64,000 bases of DNA from Marinobacter santoriniensis NKSG1 (GCF_000347775.1 NZ_APAT01000029.1:38769-102768); one strand, 5' to 3'. Counted from the first letter of the stretch, positions 26,614 to 36,066 are shown. Notes: a model not told the origin generated them from the letters alone. A program made the numbers and translations.

Positions 26614-27735
26614 TTGAGCAACAGCGAAGCCAATCCGTCTCTTCCTGCGATCCTCTGCCTGACAGATTCCTGCGACAGGCCTGAAACCGAGCTTTTCATC
26701 GGTTTGAAAAAAGCGGGCTTTGATGTCGATGTCATGTGCAATCCCAAGGGCAGGAACTATCAGCGCCTGGTGGACGAAGGCATGGTGGCGCAGCCAATGG
26801 CGCTCAAAGGCCGGTTCGACAAGGAAGGTACCGAAGCCATCCGCACACAGCTGGACCGCAAGCGTTACCAGGTTATTCACGCGTTCAATCCACGGGCACT
26901 GGCGTGCGGGCTCCGCGCCTCCCGGGGAAAGGATATCCGCGTCGTTGCCTACCGGGGCGTCATCGGCAACATCAGTTTTCTGAATCCTGAATCCTGGATC
27001 ACCTTTCTGCATCCACGGGTAAGCAAGATCGTATGCGTCGCCGATGCGATCAAGGATTACCTGGCAAGCGTTCGTTTCCTCTGGTTGCGAATTCCCGCTC
27101 ATCGACTCCAGCGCATCTACAAGGGGCACGACCTGAGCTGGTATCAGGAATCTCCCGCGGACCTGGGGCAATTCGGCGTGCCCGAAGGCGCATTTGTGGT
27201 TTGCTGTACCGGCCGGAACCGGCCGCGCAAAGGGTTTGATGTACTGGTTGAAGCGTTTGACCGGCTTCCCTCCGATGTGAATGTCCACCTGGTGCTGGTT
27301 GGTGACGTGGATAAAAATGCGGAGCTCGGCGAGCAGGTCGCCAAAACCGGCCACCCTGATCGCGTGCACTTCACCGGCTATCGGACCGATGCACCGGCGA
27401 TTGCCGCAGCGAGTGACGTGTTCGTGCTACCGTCGACCGAGCGGGAGGGTCTCCCGCGGGCCGTGATCGAAGCAATGGCCTATGGCACTGCACCTGTTGT
27501 GACGGATGTGGGGGGCATGCCGGAACTGGTTCAGGACGGTGTCAGCGGTCTGGTGGTTCCGCCGAAGGATTCCGCTGTCCTGGCTGAAGCGATCGAACGC
27601 CTGTATCGGGACCCGGAGCTGCTGGGTCGCATGGGGCAAGCTTCCCGGGAACGCATCGCAACCGACTTCAACACAGCGGTCACCGTGGCCGAGACCGGCG
27701 AGCTCTACCGGTCACTGGTGGGCGAGCATCCATAA
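26614..27735 (+). CDS. Glycosyltransferase family 4 protein
   Basis: The GT-B enzyme uses an NDP-sugar, presumably in LPS core assembly. The N-terminal half begins LPAILCLTDSCDRPETELF. The C-terminal nucleotide-binding half has CCTGRNRPRKGFDVLVEAF (about residue 200) and the EREGLPRAVIEAMAYGTAPV block (about 285) carrying the family E-x7-E pattern. I chose the TTG at 26614 because GGAG lies seven bases before it. An ATG at 26566 would add 16 residues but lacks a ribosome-binding site. The next gene starts immediately after the stop codon, so the pair is coupled. Confidence 0.85.
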   Translation: MSNSEANPSLPAILCLTDSCDRPETELFIGLKKAGFDVDVMCNPKGRNYQRLVDEGMVAQPMALKGRFDKEGTEAIRTQLDRKRYQVIHAFNPRALACGLRASRGKDIRVVAYRGVIGNISFLNPESWITFLHPRVSKIVCVADAIKDYLASVRFLWLRIPAHRLQRIYKGHDLSWYQESPADLGQFGVPEGAFVVCCTGRNRPRKGFDVLVEAFDRLPSDVNVHLVLVGDVDKNAELGEQVAKTGHPDRVHFTGYRTDAPAIAAASDVFVLPSTEREGLPRAVIEAMAYGTAPVVTDVGGMPELVQDGVSGLVVPPKDSAVLAEAIERLYRDPELLGRMGQASRERIATDFNTAVTVAETGELYRSLVGEHP

Positions 27736-28821
27736 ATGCGACGCTACCTGTTTTTCGTCAATCAATCCTATTCGTACGCCATCCTGCGTCCGCTGCAGGC
27801 GGAGATCCGGGCGCGAGGGGACGAGGCCGCCTGGTTCATCGCCGGTTGCAGGGCGGAGCCCCTGAGGCCAAACGAACGGCGGTTGGAAACGGTTGAGGAC
27901 GTTATGGCCTACCGGGCAGACGCGACGTTTGTGCCTGGTGACTGGGTGCCCCCGTTTTTTCCCGGGCTGAAGGTGAAGGTCTTTCACGGCTTTCCCATCA
28001 ATAAACGCGCCATGGATCCGGCCAGGCAATCCCACTACCGTATCCGTGGCTGGTTCGATCTCTACTGCACCATGTCGGATCAGGATACAGAGCGATTCGG
28101 GGCACTTGCCCGCGAACATCCTCATTTTGTGGTCCGCAAGACCGGTTGGCCCAAACTGGACGCGGTGATCCGGCCTGAAAAGAGCCTGGGAAAAGGGCAG
28201 GTGTTTTCTGGTACGGCCCGGCCAGTGCTTTTCTACGCATCCACCTTTACCCGGGATGTGTCGTCCGCGCCGGAACTGGTGGATACAATCCGCGCGCTAC
28301 GGGATTCCGGTGAGTGGAACATTATCGTCACCCTGCATCCGAAGATGGCGGAGGATACGGTTTCCCGGTATCGGGAATTGGCGAACGACCAGCTGGTGTT
28401 CCTGGAGAGTACCGAGGATTTCGTGCCTTATATGAGGCTCGCGGACGTGATGCTCTGTGATACCTCGTCCATCATGTTCGAGTTCATGGCGCTGGACATT
28501 CCGGTGGTGACATACCGGACCCGGATACCCGGGCCACAGGTGCTGGATGTTCAGGCGCCGGAGGCCGTACCCGGCGCATTGAAAAAGGCTCTGGAGCGGG
28601 ACCCGGAACGGATCGCCCATATGCGGGACTTTTTCGCCTCGCTTCACGCGTTTTCGGACGGTCGTTCGTCCGTTCGGGTCATGGATGCGGTCGAGGATGT
28701 GCTCGATCACCCGCCGGCACTTCGCCCAAAACCCAGGAATCTGTTGCGGAAACTCAAGATCCGGCAGCGCCTCAAACGTGAACTCAAGAAACAGGCAGCG
28801 CTGGATAATCCTCCTGCATGA
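27736..28821 (+). CDS. CDP-glycerol glycerophosphotransferase-like protein
   Basis: The 361-residue protein resembles the TagB/TagF family, which moves glycerol- or ribitol-phosphate from the CDP-activated form. Family-type blocks are VKVFHGFPINKRAMDP (about residues 83-98, with the conserved His-Gly), an FYASTFTRD segment near 165, VTLHPKM near 198, and DVMLCDTSSIMFEFMALDIPV (about 233-253) with the conserved DTSS/E motif. The C-terminal 30 residues are strongly basic, suggesting attachment to the membrane. In a Gram-negative LPS cluster a role in adding a phosphoalcohol to core sugar is possible but unproven. Its ATG directly follows the stop of the GT4 gene. Confidence 0.82.
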   Translation: MRRYLFFVNQSYSYAILRPLQAEIRARGDEAAWFIAGCRAEPLRPNERRLETVEDVMAYRADATFVPGDWVPPFFPGLKVKVFHGFPINKRAMDPARQSHYRIRGWFDLYCTMSDQDTERFGALAREHPHFVVRKTGWPKLDAVIRPEKSLGKGQVFSGTARPVLFYASTFTRDVSSAPELVDTIRALRDSGEWNIIVTLHPKMAEDTVSRYRELANDQLVFLESTEDFVPYMRLADVMLCDTSSIMFEFMALDIPVVTYRTRIPGPQVLDVQAPEAVPGALKKALERDPERIAHMRDFFASLHAFSDGRSSVRVMDAVEDVLDHPPALRPKPRNLLRKLKIRQRLKRELKKQAALDNPPA

Positions 28822-28837
28822 GCCGGGTGGGCTCCTT

Positions 28838-30598
28838 TCACTCCCGGGCCTTGCGTTTCTCCGTCCGGCGCAGGGTCCAGAGCCCGGCATATTTGTTGAA
28901 CGAACCCTGGGAGTAGGTCACTGCGACCAGGAATCCGACCGGTCCGTCCAGAAACCCGAAGCGGATGAAATAGACCTGGATGAACGTCATCAGCCCCCGG
29001 AAGGTCGGATAGAGCAGTGTGCGGGTGGTCTTGCCCTTCCGGTATTTTTCCTGTGAGCCCAGCCAGGCGTATTTGGCGCTCTTCTCCAGCGCGTGGCCAA
29101 AATCCCGGTGGGTGTAGTGGGTTAGACGGCCCCGCAGCGTTTTTACGGTGCGGCCCTCGGGGATCAGGATCTTTTCATGCACCATGGCGTCGGAAAAGCG
29201 GACACCCTCGCGTCTGAACAGCCTCAGAGGGGCGCGGCCACTGCGCCCGAAATCGAGACGGGTGCCGTACAGGGTGACGGCCCACGGCAGCTTGTAGGCA
29301 TCCGCATCCGGTTCGGCCAGGTGGTGATTGATTTCCCGCGCCAGCCCGGGGGTCACCCGCTCATCGGCATCGATCGAAAGTACCCAGTCGCCGGTGGCCT
29401 TCTCCAGGGCGCGCTGTTTCTGGACACCGAAGCCGGGCCAGTCAGTCACCTCCACGACATCGGCATATTGACGGGCTATATCGACTGTGCGGTCGGTGCT
29501 GCCGCTGTCGAGGACAATGATTTCATCCGCTACCTGGCGCGCCGACTGAAGGCAGTCGGCAATATGTGCTTCTTCGTTTTTGGTGATGACGGTTGCCGTG
29601 ACCTTCACGTTTCGATCCAGAAAGCAGGAAAGGTCGAGTTCCCTGAAAAAGCTGGCTGAGATTGCGGCAAGGGTCAGCAGGTAAAAGCCCGCCAAGGGCG
29701 CTTCCTCGAAGGTGGCGCTGGTCAGGCCGAAAAGCAGGTAGCCGGTAGCGACCATTGTGCCGGCGACAGCCAAGGCCACCGTTGGCTGGTGACGACTGGA
29801 CAGCTGTCTGGCAAACGTTACCAGAGGGATGAGAATCAGGAAGGCCCAGCCAAGAAGGCCGGCAAAGCCAAGGGCCTTTCCTTGATCAAGTACCCTGTTG
29901 ATAACCGGGGCGCTGCAGCAGCCGAAGACCAATGCGATACCCGATGCGGCCACAACAAGAGCCACTACCACAAGCCTGAAAGGCCCTGTTACCAGCGGCA
30001 GCAGCAGGACAAGCAGGAGTGGCAGCGCGAACAGGATGTCAGATGCTCCGGTAAACATTGAAGCGGTGACGGCACAGGCTCCCGTGACCAAGAGTACGGT
30101 CGCCAACAGACGGGCTTTCTCGGTGAAAAAGAAACAACCTCCAGCCAGCGCCAGAGTTCCGGACAGCAGGGCGATCTTGCCGGTCGGGCCATCGGTAACC
30201 AATCCGACAGCGAACAATATCGTGACGACCGCCGACATCGCCCCCAATGCAATGAAAACGCCTTTTGCCCGTATACCCGCATAACTCAGTGCAATGACTA
30301 GAGGCCAGAAGAGAATGAAGCCGGCCTGTGTGATCCAGGTCCCGAAGGTCTCGACGTTGAACCCTTCCCTGGCCCAGGAGTAAGTGGAGACAACGACAAA
30401 GAACCAGAAGGCGAAATGCAGCAGGCGAAGCTCTTTGGGAATCTCCCAGCCGAAGTGAGTCGGGACTTTTTTCGCCATGAGAACGAGTCCACCAGCGGCC
30501 AGAAGCCCCATACCGATCGTCAGAATGTAAGGGGATACGAGCACACCGCCGAGGCTGACGACCAGCAAGGCGGTGAGGAGGGGGGCGGACGGCTTCAT
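28838..30598 (-). CDS. Fusion of a multi-pass membrane domain and a GT2 (WaaE/KdtX-type) glycosyltransferase
   Basis: Residues about 1-330 contain some ten hydrophobic segments without the conserved loop of O-antigen ligases. From about residue 335 a family 2 glycosyltransferase domain follows, with VTATVITKNEEAHIADCLQS, the nucleotide block EIIVLDSGSTDRTVDIA, and the DxD-like SIDADERVTP. The GT2 part resembles WaaE/KdtX enzymes that put glucose on inner-core sugar, and the separate GT2 gene at 33089. The start is uncertain: ATG 30598 has GGA seven bases before it, and ATG 30610 is possible. Longer versions would overlap the acyltransferase stop at 30645. It is the last gene of the manC-acyltransferase operon. 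Confidence 0.82.
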   Translation of the reverse strand: MKPSAPLLTALLVVSLGGVLVSPYILTIGMGLLAAGGLVLMAKKVPTHFGWEIPKELRLLHFAFWFFVVVSTYSWAREGFNVETFGTWITQAGFILFWPLVIALSYAGIRAKGVFIALGAMSAVVTILFAVGLVTDGPTGKIALLSGTLALAGGCFFFTEKARLLATVLLVTGACAVTASMFTGASDILFALPLLLVLLLPLVTGPFRLVVVALVVAASGIALVFGCCSAPVINRVLDQGKALGFAGLLGWAFLILIPLVTFARQLSSRHQPTVALAVAGTMVATGYLLFGLTSATFEEAPLAGFYLLTLAAISASFFRELDLSCFLDRNVKVTATVITKNEEAHIADCLQSARQVADEIIVLDSGSTDRTVDIARQYADVVEVTDWPGFGVQKQRALEKATGDWVLSIDADERVTPGLAREINHHLAEPDADAYKLPWAVTLYGTRLDFGRSGRAPLRLFRREGVRFSDAMVHEKILIPEGRTVKTLRGRLTHYTHRDFGHALEKSAKYAWLGSQEKYRKGKTTRTLLYPTFRGLMTFIQVYFIRFGFLDGPVGFLVAVTYSQGSFNKYAGLWTLRRTEKRKARE

Positions 30599-30644
30599 GG
30601 GCAATTCCATCGTTTTTCGGGATGTCGGGTCGATTCGGACTCGG

Positions 30645-31550
30645 TCAGCATACCCTGTCAGGGTTATAGGGATTGATCTCACCGGGCGGTCGATGCCGCA
30701 TACGCTTGTATTCCCATTGATACTGTTCCGGGGACAGGCGAACCACTTTTTCTACAGACCGGTTGAGAGCTGTTGCGGCCTGAACCGGATCCGGATCCCC
30801 GAGCCCGGTTTCCGCCTCGGTAACGACAATACGGAAACCTTTGCGATCGGGCAGTCGCTCGGCATAGGTGACCAGGGCGTTGGCGCCGGTTTTCTGGATC
30901 AGTTTGCCGACCAGTGTCATGGTTTTCACTTCCATGCCGAAGAACGGCGCGAAGGCGTTGGTTTTTCCCCTTGGTGACTGGTCCGGGAGAATTCCAGCGA
31001 CACCACCTTCCCTGAGGATGGCCATCAGCCGGGTCAGCCCTCGCCGGTCACCGCGGACGAGCTCGGAACCCAGTCGGCCACGGACCCGGATCATGTAGTC
31101 CTCGAATTCGGGTAAGTGGGGCGGGCTGTATAGAGCGGCCATCTTGTAACGTGACGAGAAGAAGAGCCCCGCAAGCTCCCAGTTACCGAGGTGAGGGGCC
31201 AGGAGCACGAGCCCTTTACCCGTCTCCAGCGCCTGGTCGATCAACTCCAGCCCCCGGGTTTCCTTTACAAGCCCCAGGCACTTTTCCACGGGCCATTCCC
31301 ACATCAGGGGAATCTCCAGGGCGGTCATGCCCGTCTGCGCCATTGATGCCCGGGATAGCCGGTGCTGCTCTTCCGGTGACAGTTCCGGCAGACAGATGGC
31401 AATGTTGGTATCCGTGACCTGGCGGGACTTGGTCGGCAGGCGCCAGGCCAGTAGTCCCAGCCATTTGCCCAGCCACTGGGCCACGCCCAGGGGGAGGGAA
31501 CCGGCCAACCGGAGCAGGCCGGCAATCAGGAAAGACTTCAGCTTGCTCAT
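30645..31550 (-). CDS. Lysophospholipid/lipid A acyltransferase (LpxL family)
   Basis: LpxL-family enzymes add a secondary acyl chain to lipid A at the inner membrane. The 301-residue protein has an N-terminal hydrophobic anchor (residues about 5-35), then the HxxxxE/D active-site motif as APHLGNWELAG (His near residue 119). It also has a substrate-binding DQSPRGKTNAFAPFFG block and YQWEYKRMRHRPPG near the C-terminus, typical of the family. The start overlaps the manC stop (ATGA). A second family member is at 37017-37964, so this strain could add two secondary chains. Which chain each enzyme adds is unknown. Confidence 0.9.
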   Translation of the reverse strand: MSKLKSFLIAGLLRLAGSLPLGVAQWLGKWLGLLAWRLPTKSRQVTDTNIAICLPELSPEEQHRLSRASMAQTGMTALEIPLMWEWPVEKCLGLVKETRGLELIDQALETGKGLVLLAPHLGNWELAGLFFSSRYKMAALYSPPHLPEFEDYMIRVRGRLGSELVRGDRRGLTRLMAILREGGVAGILPDQSPRGKTNAFAPFFGMEVKTMTLVGKLIQKTGANALVTYAERLPDRKGFRIVVTEAETGLGDPDPVQAATALNRSVEKVVRLSPEQYQWEYKRMRHRPPGEINPYNPDRVC

Positions 31551-32968
31551 GTGCGACCGTACCGATCCTCGTACCGGACAATGTCGTCCTCGCCCAGATA
31601 GGAGCCGGACTGTACCTCGATCAGTTCGAGATCGATGACACCGGGATTCTCAAGCGAGTGAACCTGGCCCACCGGAATGTAGGTGGACTGGTTTTCGGTC
31701 ACCAGGTAGCTTTTCTCTCCGTTGGTGACTCGCGCGGTGCCACTGACGACGATCCAGTGCTCGGCCCGATGGTGGTGCATCTGCACAGACAGCTTGGCTC
31801 CGGGTTTGACGGTAATCCGTTTCACCTGGTAGCGGGCGCCACTGTCGATGGAGTCATAGACGCCCCAGGGGCGATACACTTCGCGATGGTTCATGTGTTC
31901 GTGGCGACCATCGCTGCGAATCGTCTCCACCACCTTTTTGACATCCTGAACCTTGTCCTTGTGCGCCACCAGCAACGCGTCCTTGGTCTCGATGATCACC
32001 AGGTTTTCCACGCCAACGGTTGCGACCAGGCGGCTGTCAGCGCGGACCAGGGTGTTGGCCGTGTCCTGGGCGATGACATCGCCGGTGAAACTGTTGCCCT
32101 GGCTGTCTTTTTCATTGACTTCCCAGAGCGCGGACCAGGAGCCTATGTCGCTCCAGCCGGCATCCAGGGAAATGACAGCGGCGTTGCTGGTTTTTTCCAT
32201 CACGGCATAGTCGACGGAGTCCTCGGGACAGTCGGCAAAGATGTCCGCGTTGATGCGAATGAAATGCAGGTCCTGGGCTGCATCGTCGGATGCTGCCTGA
32301 CAGATCGCGAGGATATCGGGCCGATGCTTTTCGAGTTCTGCAAGGTAGCGACGGGCTCCGAACAGAAACATGCCACTGTTCCAGAGATAGTCGCCGGAAT
32401 CCAGATAGCCCTGAGCCGTTTCCTGGTCCGGTTTCTCGACGAAACGGTCGACCGTATGTGCCTCGGGTGCCAGTTCCTTGCCCCGGTGGATATAGCCGTA
32501 GCCCGTCTCAGGATGGCTCGGAACGATGCCGAAGGTCACAAGCTTGCCCTGTTCCGCCAGAGGCACGGCTTTGTGGATGCCTTGCTGAAACGCCTCGACA
32601 TCCTGGATCAGGTGATCGGCCGCGAGCACGAGCATCAGAGGGTCATCCGCGTCCTCCGGTAAATCCCGGACCAGCTGAATAGCCGCGAGGGCAATGGCCG
32701 GGGCGGTGTTCCGGCCACAGGGCTCCAGGATAATTCGGGTTTCTTCATGGCCGGACTGGCGCATCTGTTCTGCGGCCAGGAACCGGTGTTCCTCGTTGCA
32801 GATCAGCAATGGCTCGGCTGAATCGAGACCCTCCAGGCGGGCAACGGTCATCTGCAGCATCGAGAGCCGGCTGTCGGTGAGTCTGAGGAACTGTTTGGGG
32901 TTCAGCTGCCTCGACAGGGGCCAGAGGCGTGAGCCGGTACCGCCGGCCATAATGACGGGGTGTATCAT
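31547..32968 (-). CDS. manC: Mannose-1-phosphate guanylyltransferase/mannose-6-phosphate isomerase
   Basis: This bifunctional enzyme of GDP-mannose synthesis has about 473 residues. It opens with the nucleotidyltransferase signature VIMAGGTGSRLWPLSRQ and continues with NPKQFL, FVEKPD and ALWEVN-type blocks. It ends with a cupin isomerase domain containing RPWGVYDSID, VKPGAKLSVQMHHHRAEHW and the EVQSGSYLGEDDIVR block near the C-terminus. I chose ATG 32968 with GGAG eight bases upstream; a frame extension to 33013 is less likely. ManC points to mannose- or fucose-type sugar in the core or O-chain. No manB or gmd gene is in the window, so they must lie elsewhere. First gene of its operon. Confidence 0.95.
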   Translation of the reverse strand: MIHPVIMAGGTGSRLWPLSRQLNPKQFLRLTDSRLSMLQMTVARLEGLDSAEPLLICNEEHRFLAAEQMRQSGHEETRIILEPCGRNTAPAIALAAIQLVRDLPEDADDPLMLVLAADHLIQDVEAFQQGIHKAVPLAEQGKLVTFGIVPSHPETGYGYIHRGKELAPEAHTVDRFVEKPDQETAQGYLDSGDYLWNSGMFLFGARRYLAELEKHRPDILAICQAASDDAAQDLHFIRINADIFADCPEDSVDYAVMEKTSNAAVISLDAGWSDIGSWSALWEVNEKDSQGNSFTGDVIAQDTANTLVRADSRLVATVGVENLVIIETKDALLVAHKDKVQDVKKVVETIRSDGRHEHMNHREVYRPWGVYDSIDSGARYQVKRITVKPGAKLSVQMHHHRAEHWIVVSGTARVTNGEKSYLVTENQSTYIPVGQVHSLENPGVIDLELIEVQSGSYLGEDDIVRYEDRYGRT

Positions 32969-33088
32969 GGAGTTGCTCCGGGCGTTGGATGGGTCCAGCA
33001 TCGGTCTGTTCATTGGCCGGGAATTCTAACACAGGCGCTCGGGGACAACAGTTTGCCATCGGCATGAATCATCGGGAAATGGCTGCAA

Positions 33089-33925
33089 ATGACCAGAAAA
33101 CTACCGCTATCGGTTTACTACATCACGCTGAATGAGGAAGAACGCTTGCCGGAATCCCTGGCGTCGGTCCGGGGCTGGGTGGATGAGATCATTGTGGTCG
33201 ATTCCGGCAGTTCGGATTGCACGGTCGACATCGCAGAGCAATTCGGTGCGCGGGTCGTGTACCGCGAATGGGAGGGCTTTGCCAGTCAGAAAGCGTATGC
33301 CGCAAGTCTCTGCCGGAATGACTGGGTTCTGGACCTGGACGCCGATGAGGTGCTTTCCGATGAGCTCGCAGCCAATATCCGGTCGCTGTTTTCCCGTCCG
33401 GTTTCGTCGGACATTGCGGGCTTCCGCATGCGTTGGGTCCTGTCGCAGCCGGACCCGAGGCATCCGTTCCGGCATGACAAGACCAAAAAAATACTCCGTT
33501 TGTACAATCGCAAGAAAGCAGTGATCAATGCAGTGGCCGATAGTAACGATGATCGCCCGAAGGTGTTGGACGGGGAGGTTCGGGACCTCAAAGGCGACGT
33601 TTTGCACCGTACCCTCATTTCTCTCGAACAGATGGAGAAAAAGTATTGTCAGTTGTCCAGCGAGCAGGCCCGCTTCCTGGAAGCCACGGGACGTCATATT
33701 TCATCCGGTCGGCTGTTCGTCGAGTTTCCGTTGAAATTTCTCAAGTACTACCTGCTCCACCGTCAGATCCTCAACGGCTGGTTTGGTTTGAGTGTTTCGA
33801 TAACCGCCGCAAACAGGAATTTCATGAGGCTCGCCAAAGCGAAGGAACGACAGATGCTGGCGGAATTTGCACGTCAGGACCGGGCCTCGGAGGTGTCCGT
33901 TCCGCCGGATCAGGCCGCAAGATAG
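33089..33925 (+). CDS. Glycosyltransferase family 2 protein (WaaE/KdtX type)
   Basis: The 278-residue GT-A enzyme has LSVYYITLNEEERLPESL at the N-terminus, the nucleotide-binding EIIVVDSGSSDCTVDIAEQ (residues about 34-52), GFASQKAYAA, and the metal motif LDLDADEVLSDE (about 83-94). This is the arrangement of Kdo/heptose beta-1,4-glucosyltransferases of the WaaE/KdtX group, and it is a stand-alone relative of the GT2 domain fused at 28838-30598. It is a single-gene unit divergent from manC. Its 3' end overlaps the convergent GT4 gene by 16 bases. Confidence 0.88.
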   Translation: MTRKLPLSVYYITLNEEERLPESLASVRGWVDEIIVVDSGSSDCTVDIAEQFGARVVYREWEGFASQKAYAASLCRNDWVLDLDADEVLSDELAANIRSLFSRPVSSDIAGFRMRWVLSQPDPRHPFRHDKTKKILRLYNRKKAVINAVADSNDDRPKVLDGEVRDLKGDVLHRTLISLEQMEKKYCQLSSEQARFLEATGRHISSGRLFVEFPLKFLKYYLLHRQILNGWFGLSVSITAANRNFMRLAKAKERQMLAEFARQDRASEVSVPPDQAAR

Positions 33926-34935
33926 GCTTCGAGAGTGGCCTCCGCCATGGCCCGTGCGGTCAGGTTTGCACGGGCAAAGACAAAGGCTTTCTGCTCCTGG
34001 GCCCTGAGCTCCTCCAGACTGCTGAATGCGCTGACGATGCACTCGGCGAGGGCGGGATGACTGTGATCCCTGGCAATGGCTTTTGGGGGAAGGAGTTCCG
34101 TGCAACCGGAAACGGGTGTCGAGACCACGGGACACTGCTCCAGCAGGGCCTCCACAAGGACGTAGGGAAACCCCTCCCTTTCCGAGCTGATCACCGTCAG
34201 GTCAGCAAGCCCGTAAGCTCCCGAGAGGCTGCCTCGCGCCCCTGCGAGTGTGATCGCGCTGGTGAGCGCTCGTTCCCGGATCAGGCTCCCGAGCCGGTCT
34301 TTCTGGGATCCTTCGCCGAAAATAGTCAGGTGTGCAGTTGGAAAACGCTCCAGCACGTTTTGCCAGGCGAGAATCAACGATTCAAATCCTTTGACCGGCT
34401 CCAGTCGCCCTGCGGCAATGGCGTTCAGGTGCCCGGATGACCAGTTCGGTGGCCAGAAACCGGGTGGCAGGGACCTATCGCCAGACCATTCTGTGCCATT
34501 GAAGACGAGAAACCGGTGAGGGTGGGAGAGGTTGTCATAGAGGGACTGGCTGACGGCAATGACCTTGTCCAGACGGCGAAAGGGCGCATCCGTGGATTTG
34601 CTGCCGTGCAGGGTTCCCACGGTCTGGCAATTTGCCGGCAGGCGCAGTCGGCCCAGGATATCGGCGGCCTTGCTGCCCTGGGCATGGGCGACATCCGGTG
34701 CAATTTGTTCGAGGATTCGCCGTATCCGGTGGCGTAACCAGGGATTTCTTCGGCCCAGATTGATGGGGACCGGATGAAATGTCAGGTCCTCTGCAAACCG
34801 GGGACGGTAGGATTCGTGGGCCAGTACGTGAATCTCGTGGCCGAGAGTGCTGAGGGCGGCGGCCAGTTCGGCGGTATGTTTCTCCATGCCGCCCCAGCCG
34901 GTTCCGGGCGTCCCCAGGATCATCGCCACCTTCAT
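33910..34935 (-). CDS. Glycosyltransferase family 4 protein
   Basis: The 341-residue GT-B enzyme has MILGTPGTGWGGMEKHTAEL at the N-terminus, where a glycine-rich acceptor-side loop precedes a helix. It then has KSTDAPFRRLDKVIAVSQS, the C-domain AAGRLEPVKGFESLILAW, and the SSEREGFPYVLVEALLEQCPVV block with the paired glutamates (about residue 250). It is expected to act in LPS core extension. It is the last gene of the operon starting at 37964, and its start overlaps the preceding stop (34932-34935). Donor and linkage cannot be told. Confidence 0.86.
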   Translation of the reverse strand: MKVAMILGTPGTGWGGMEKHTAELAAALSTLGHEIHVLAHESYRPRFAEDLTFHPVPINLGRRNPWLRHRIRRILEQIAPDVAHAQGSKAADILGRLRLPANCQTVGTLHGSKSTDAPFRRLDKVIAVSQSLYDNLSHPHRFLVFNGTEWSGDRSLPPGFWPPNWSSGHLNAIAAGRLEPVKGFESLILAWQNVLERFPTAHLTIFGEGSQKDRLGSLIRERALTSAITLAGARGSLSGAYGLADLTVISSEREGFPYVLVEALLEQCPVVSTPVSGCTELLPPKAIARDHSHPALAECIVSAFSSLEELRAQEQKAFVFARANLTARAMAEATLEAYLAA

Positions 34936-36044
34936 TCCGACAGTTTCCGGTCCAGGATATTCCGATAGATCGCCAGTGTGGCACCGACCTGGGCGTCCAG
35001 TTGGAAACGTTCCGGAATCTTGATGTCGCGGCGAGGGCGGCTGAGCAGCTCCGATACACGGATTGCGAATTCGTGATGGTCGTCAGGGCGGACCAGCCCT
35101 TCCTGAAAGCAGGCCTGCAAGGTCTCCGCAGCGCCGCCTCGCTCATAGGCGACCACCGGCGTGCCCGAGGCGAGGGCTTCGGTGACGGTGCGACCGAACG
35201 GTTCGGGTTTGGTGGACATATGACAGACGACATCGGCCAGCAGATACAGGTTGTGCATGTCGTTGCGCTGACCAAGAAAGGTGATCTTGTCTGTCAGTCC
35301 CAGCCGGCTCCGCTCCCGCTCCAACTCTTCCAGGAAACGTTCCTTGCCGGGTTCTGCGCCACCGACGATGATGCCGTGGCAGTCCGGACGATCCTGGACC
35401 AGCCGCTGCATCATCGCCAGGAAGTCGAGTTGGCCTTTCCAGCGTGAAATCCGGCCGGGCATCATGATGATGCGTTTGTCTTCGAGTTGCGGAAAACGTG
35501 ATAACAACTGCTGCAGCCACTGGGTATTCAGGTTCCGATTGTGGAAGGCTGCCAGGTCGACGCCCCTCTGAATCACGGTGAGTCTGTTTTCCGGCACCCG
35601 AAAGTGTTCGAGAACATATTCCCGAACGCAGTTGGAGACGGCAATGATGTGGTCGGCGCGCGTCATGATTGCGCTGTAGGGATTGACCGAGTACATGCCG
35701 TGGAACGTTGAGACGATTCCGGGGCGCTCGGCCGGAGCAATGCTTCTTAGGGCCAGGTAAACGATCCAGGCAGGCATGCGGGAGCGGACGTGCACGATGT
35801 CGGGCTTCAGGTCCAGAAGCAGTCTCCGCATTGGCAGGATTTGCCCGAACGAGGCCGGTGATTTGCGATGGATCGGCATGTGAATGTGGGTCGAGCCCTG
35901 GCCCCGGATCTGTTCGGCAAGCGGTCCTCCGTTTGAAACCACGAAGGATTCATGGCCCTGACGGATCAGCTCCGCCGAAAACTCGACCGTGCCCCGTTCG
36001 ACTCCGCCACTGTGCAACGCCGGTAGCGCTTGAAGAATTCTCAC
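34932..36044 (-). CDS. Glycosyltransferase family 4 protein
   Basis: The 370-residue GT-B enzyme has LQALPALHSGGVERGTVEFS at the N-terminus. It also has VHVRSRMPAWIVYLA, DHIIAVSNCVREYVLEHF, the central MMPGRISRWKGQLDFLAMM, and the donor-binding STKPEPFGRTVTEALASGTP block (about residues 285-304) with both family acidic residues. It is typical of WaaG-like and other core glycosyltransferases. It is coupled to the next gene by ATGA, and 22 bases separate it from the upstream ELM1-like gene. Confidence 0.88.
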   Translation of the reverse strand: MRILQALPALHSGGVERGTVEFSAELIRQGHESFVVSNGGPLAEQIRGQGSTHIHMPIHRKSPASFGQILPMRRLLLDLKPDIVHVRSRMPAWIVYLALRSIAPAERPGIVSTFHGMYSVNPYSAIMTRADHIIAVSNCVREYVLEHFRVPENRLTVIQRGVDLAAFHNRNLNTQWLQQLLSRFPQLEDKRIIMMPGRISRWKGQLDFLAMMQRLVQDRPDCHGIIVGGAEPGKERFLEELERERSRLGLTDKITFLGQRNDMHNLYLLADVVCHMSTKPEPFGRTVTEALASGTPVVAYERGGAAETLQACFQEGLVRPDDHHEFAIRVSELLSRPRRDIKIPERFQLDAQVGATLAIYRNILDRKLSE

Positions 36045-36066
36045 CTTGTTGTCGATCCTGCCTTGT

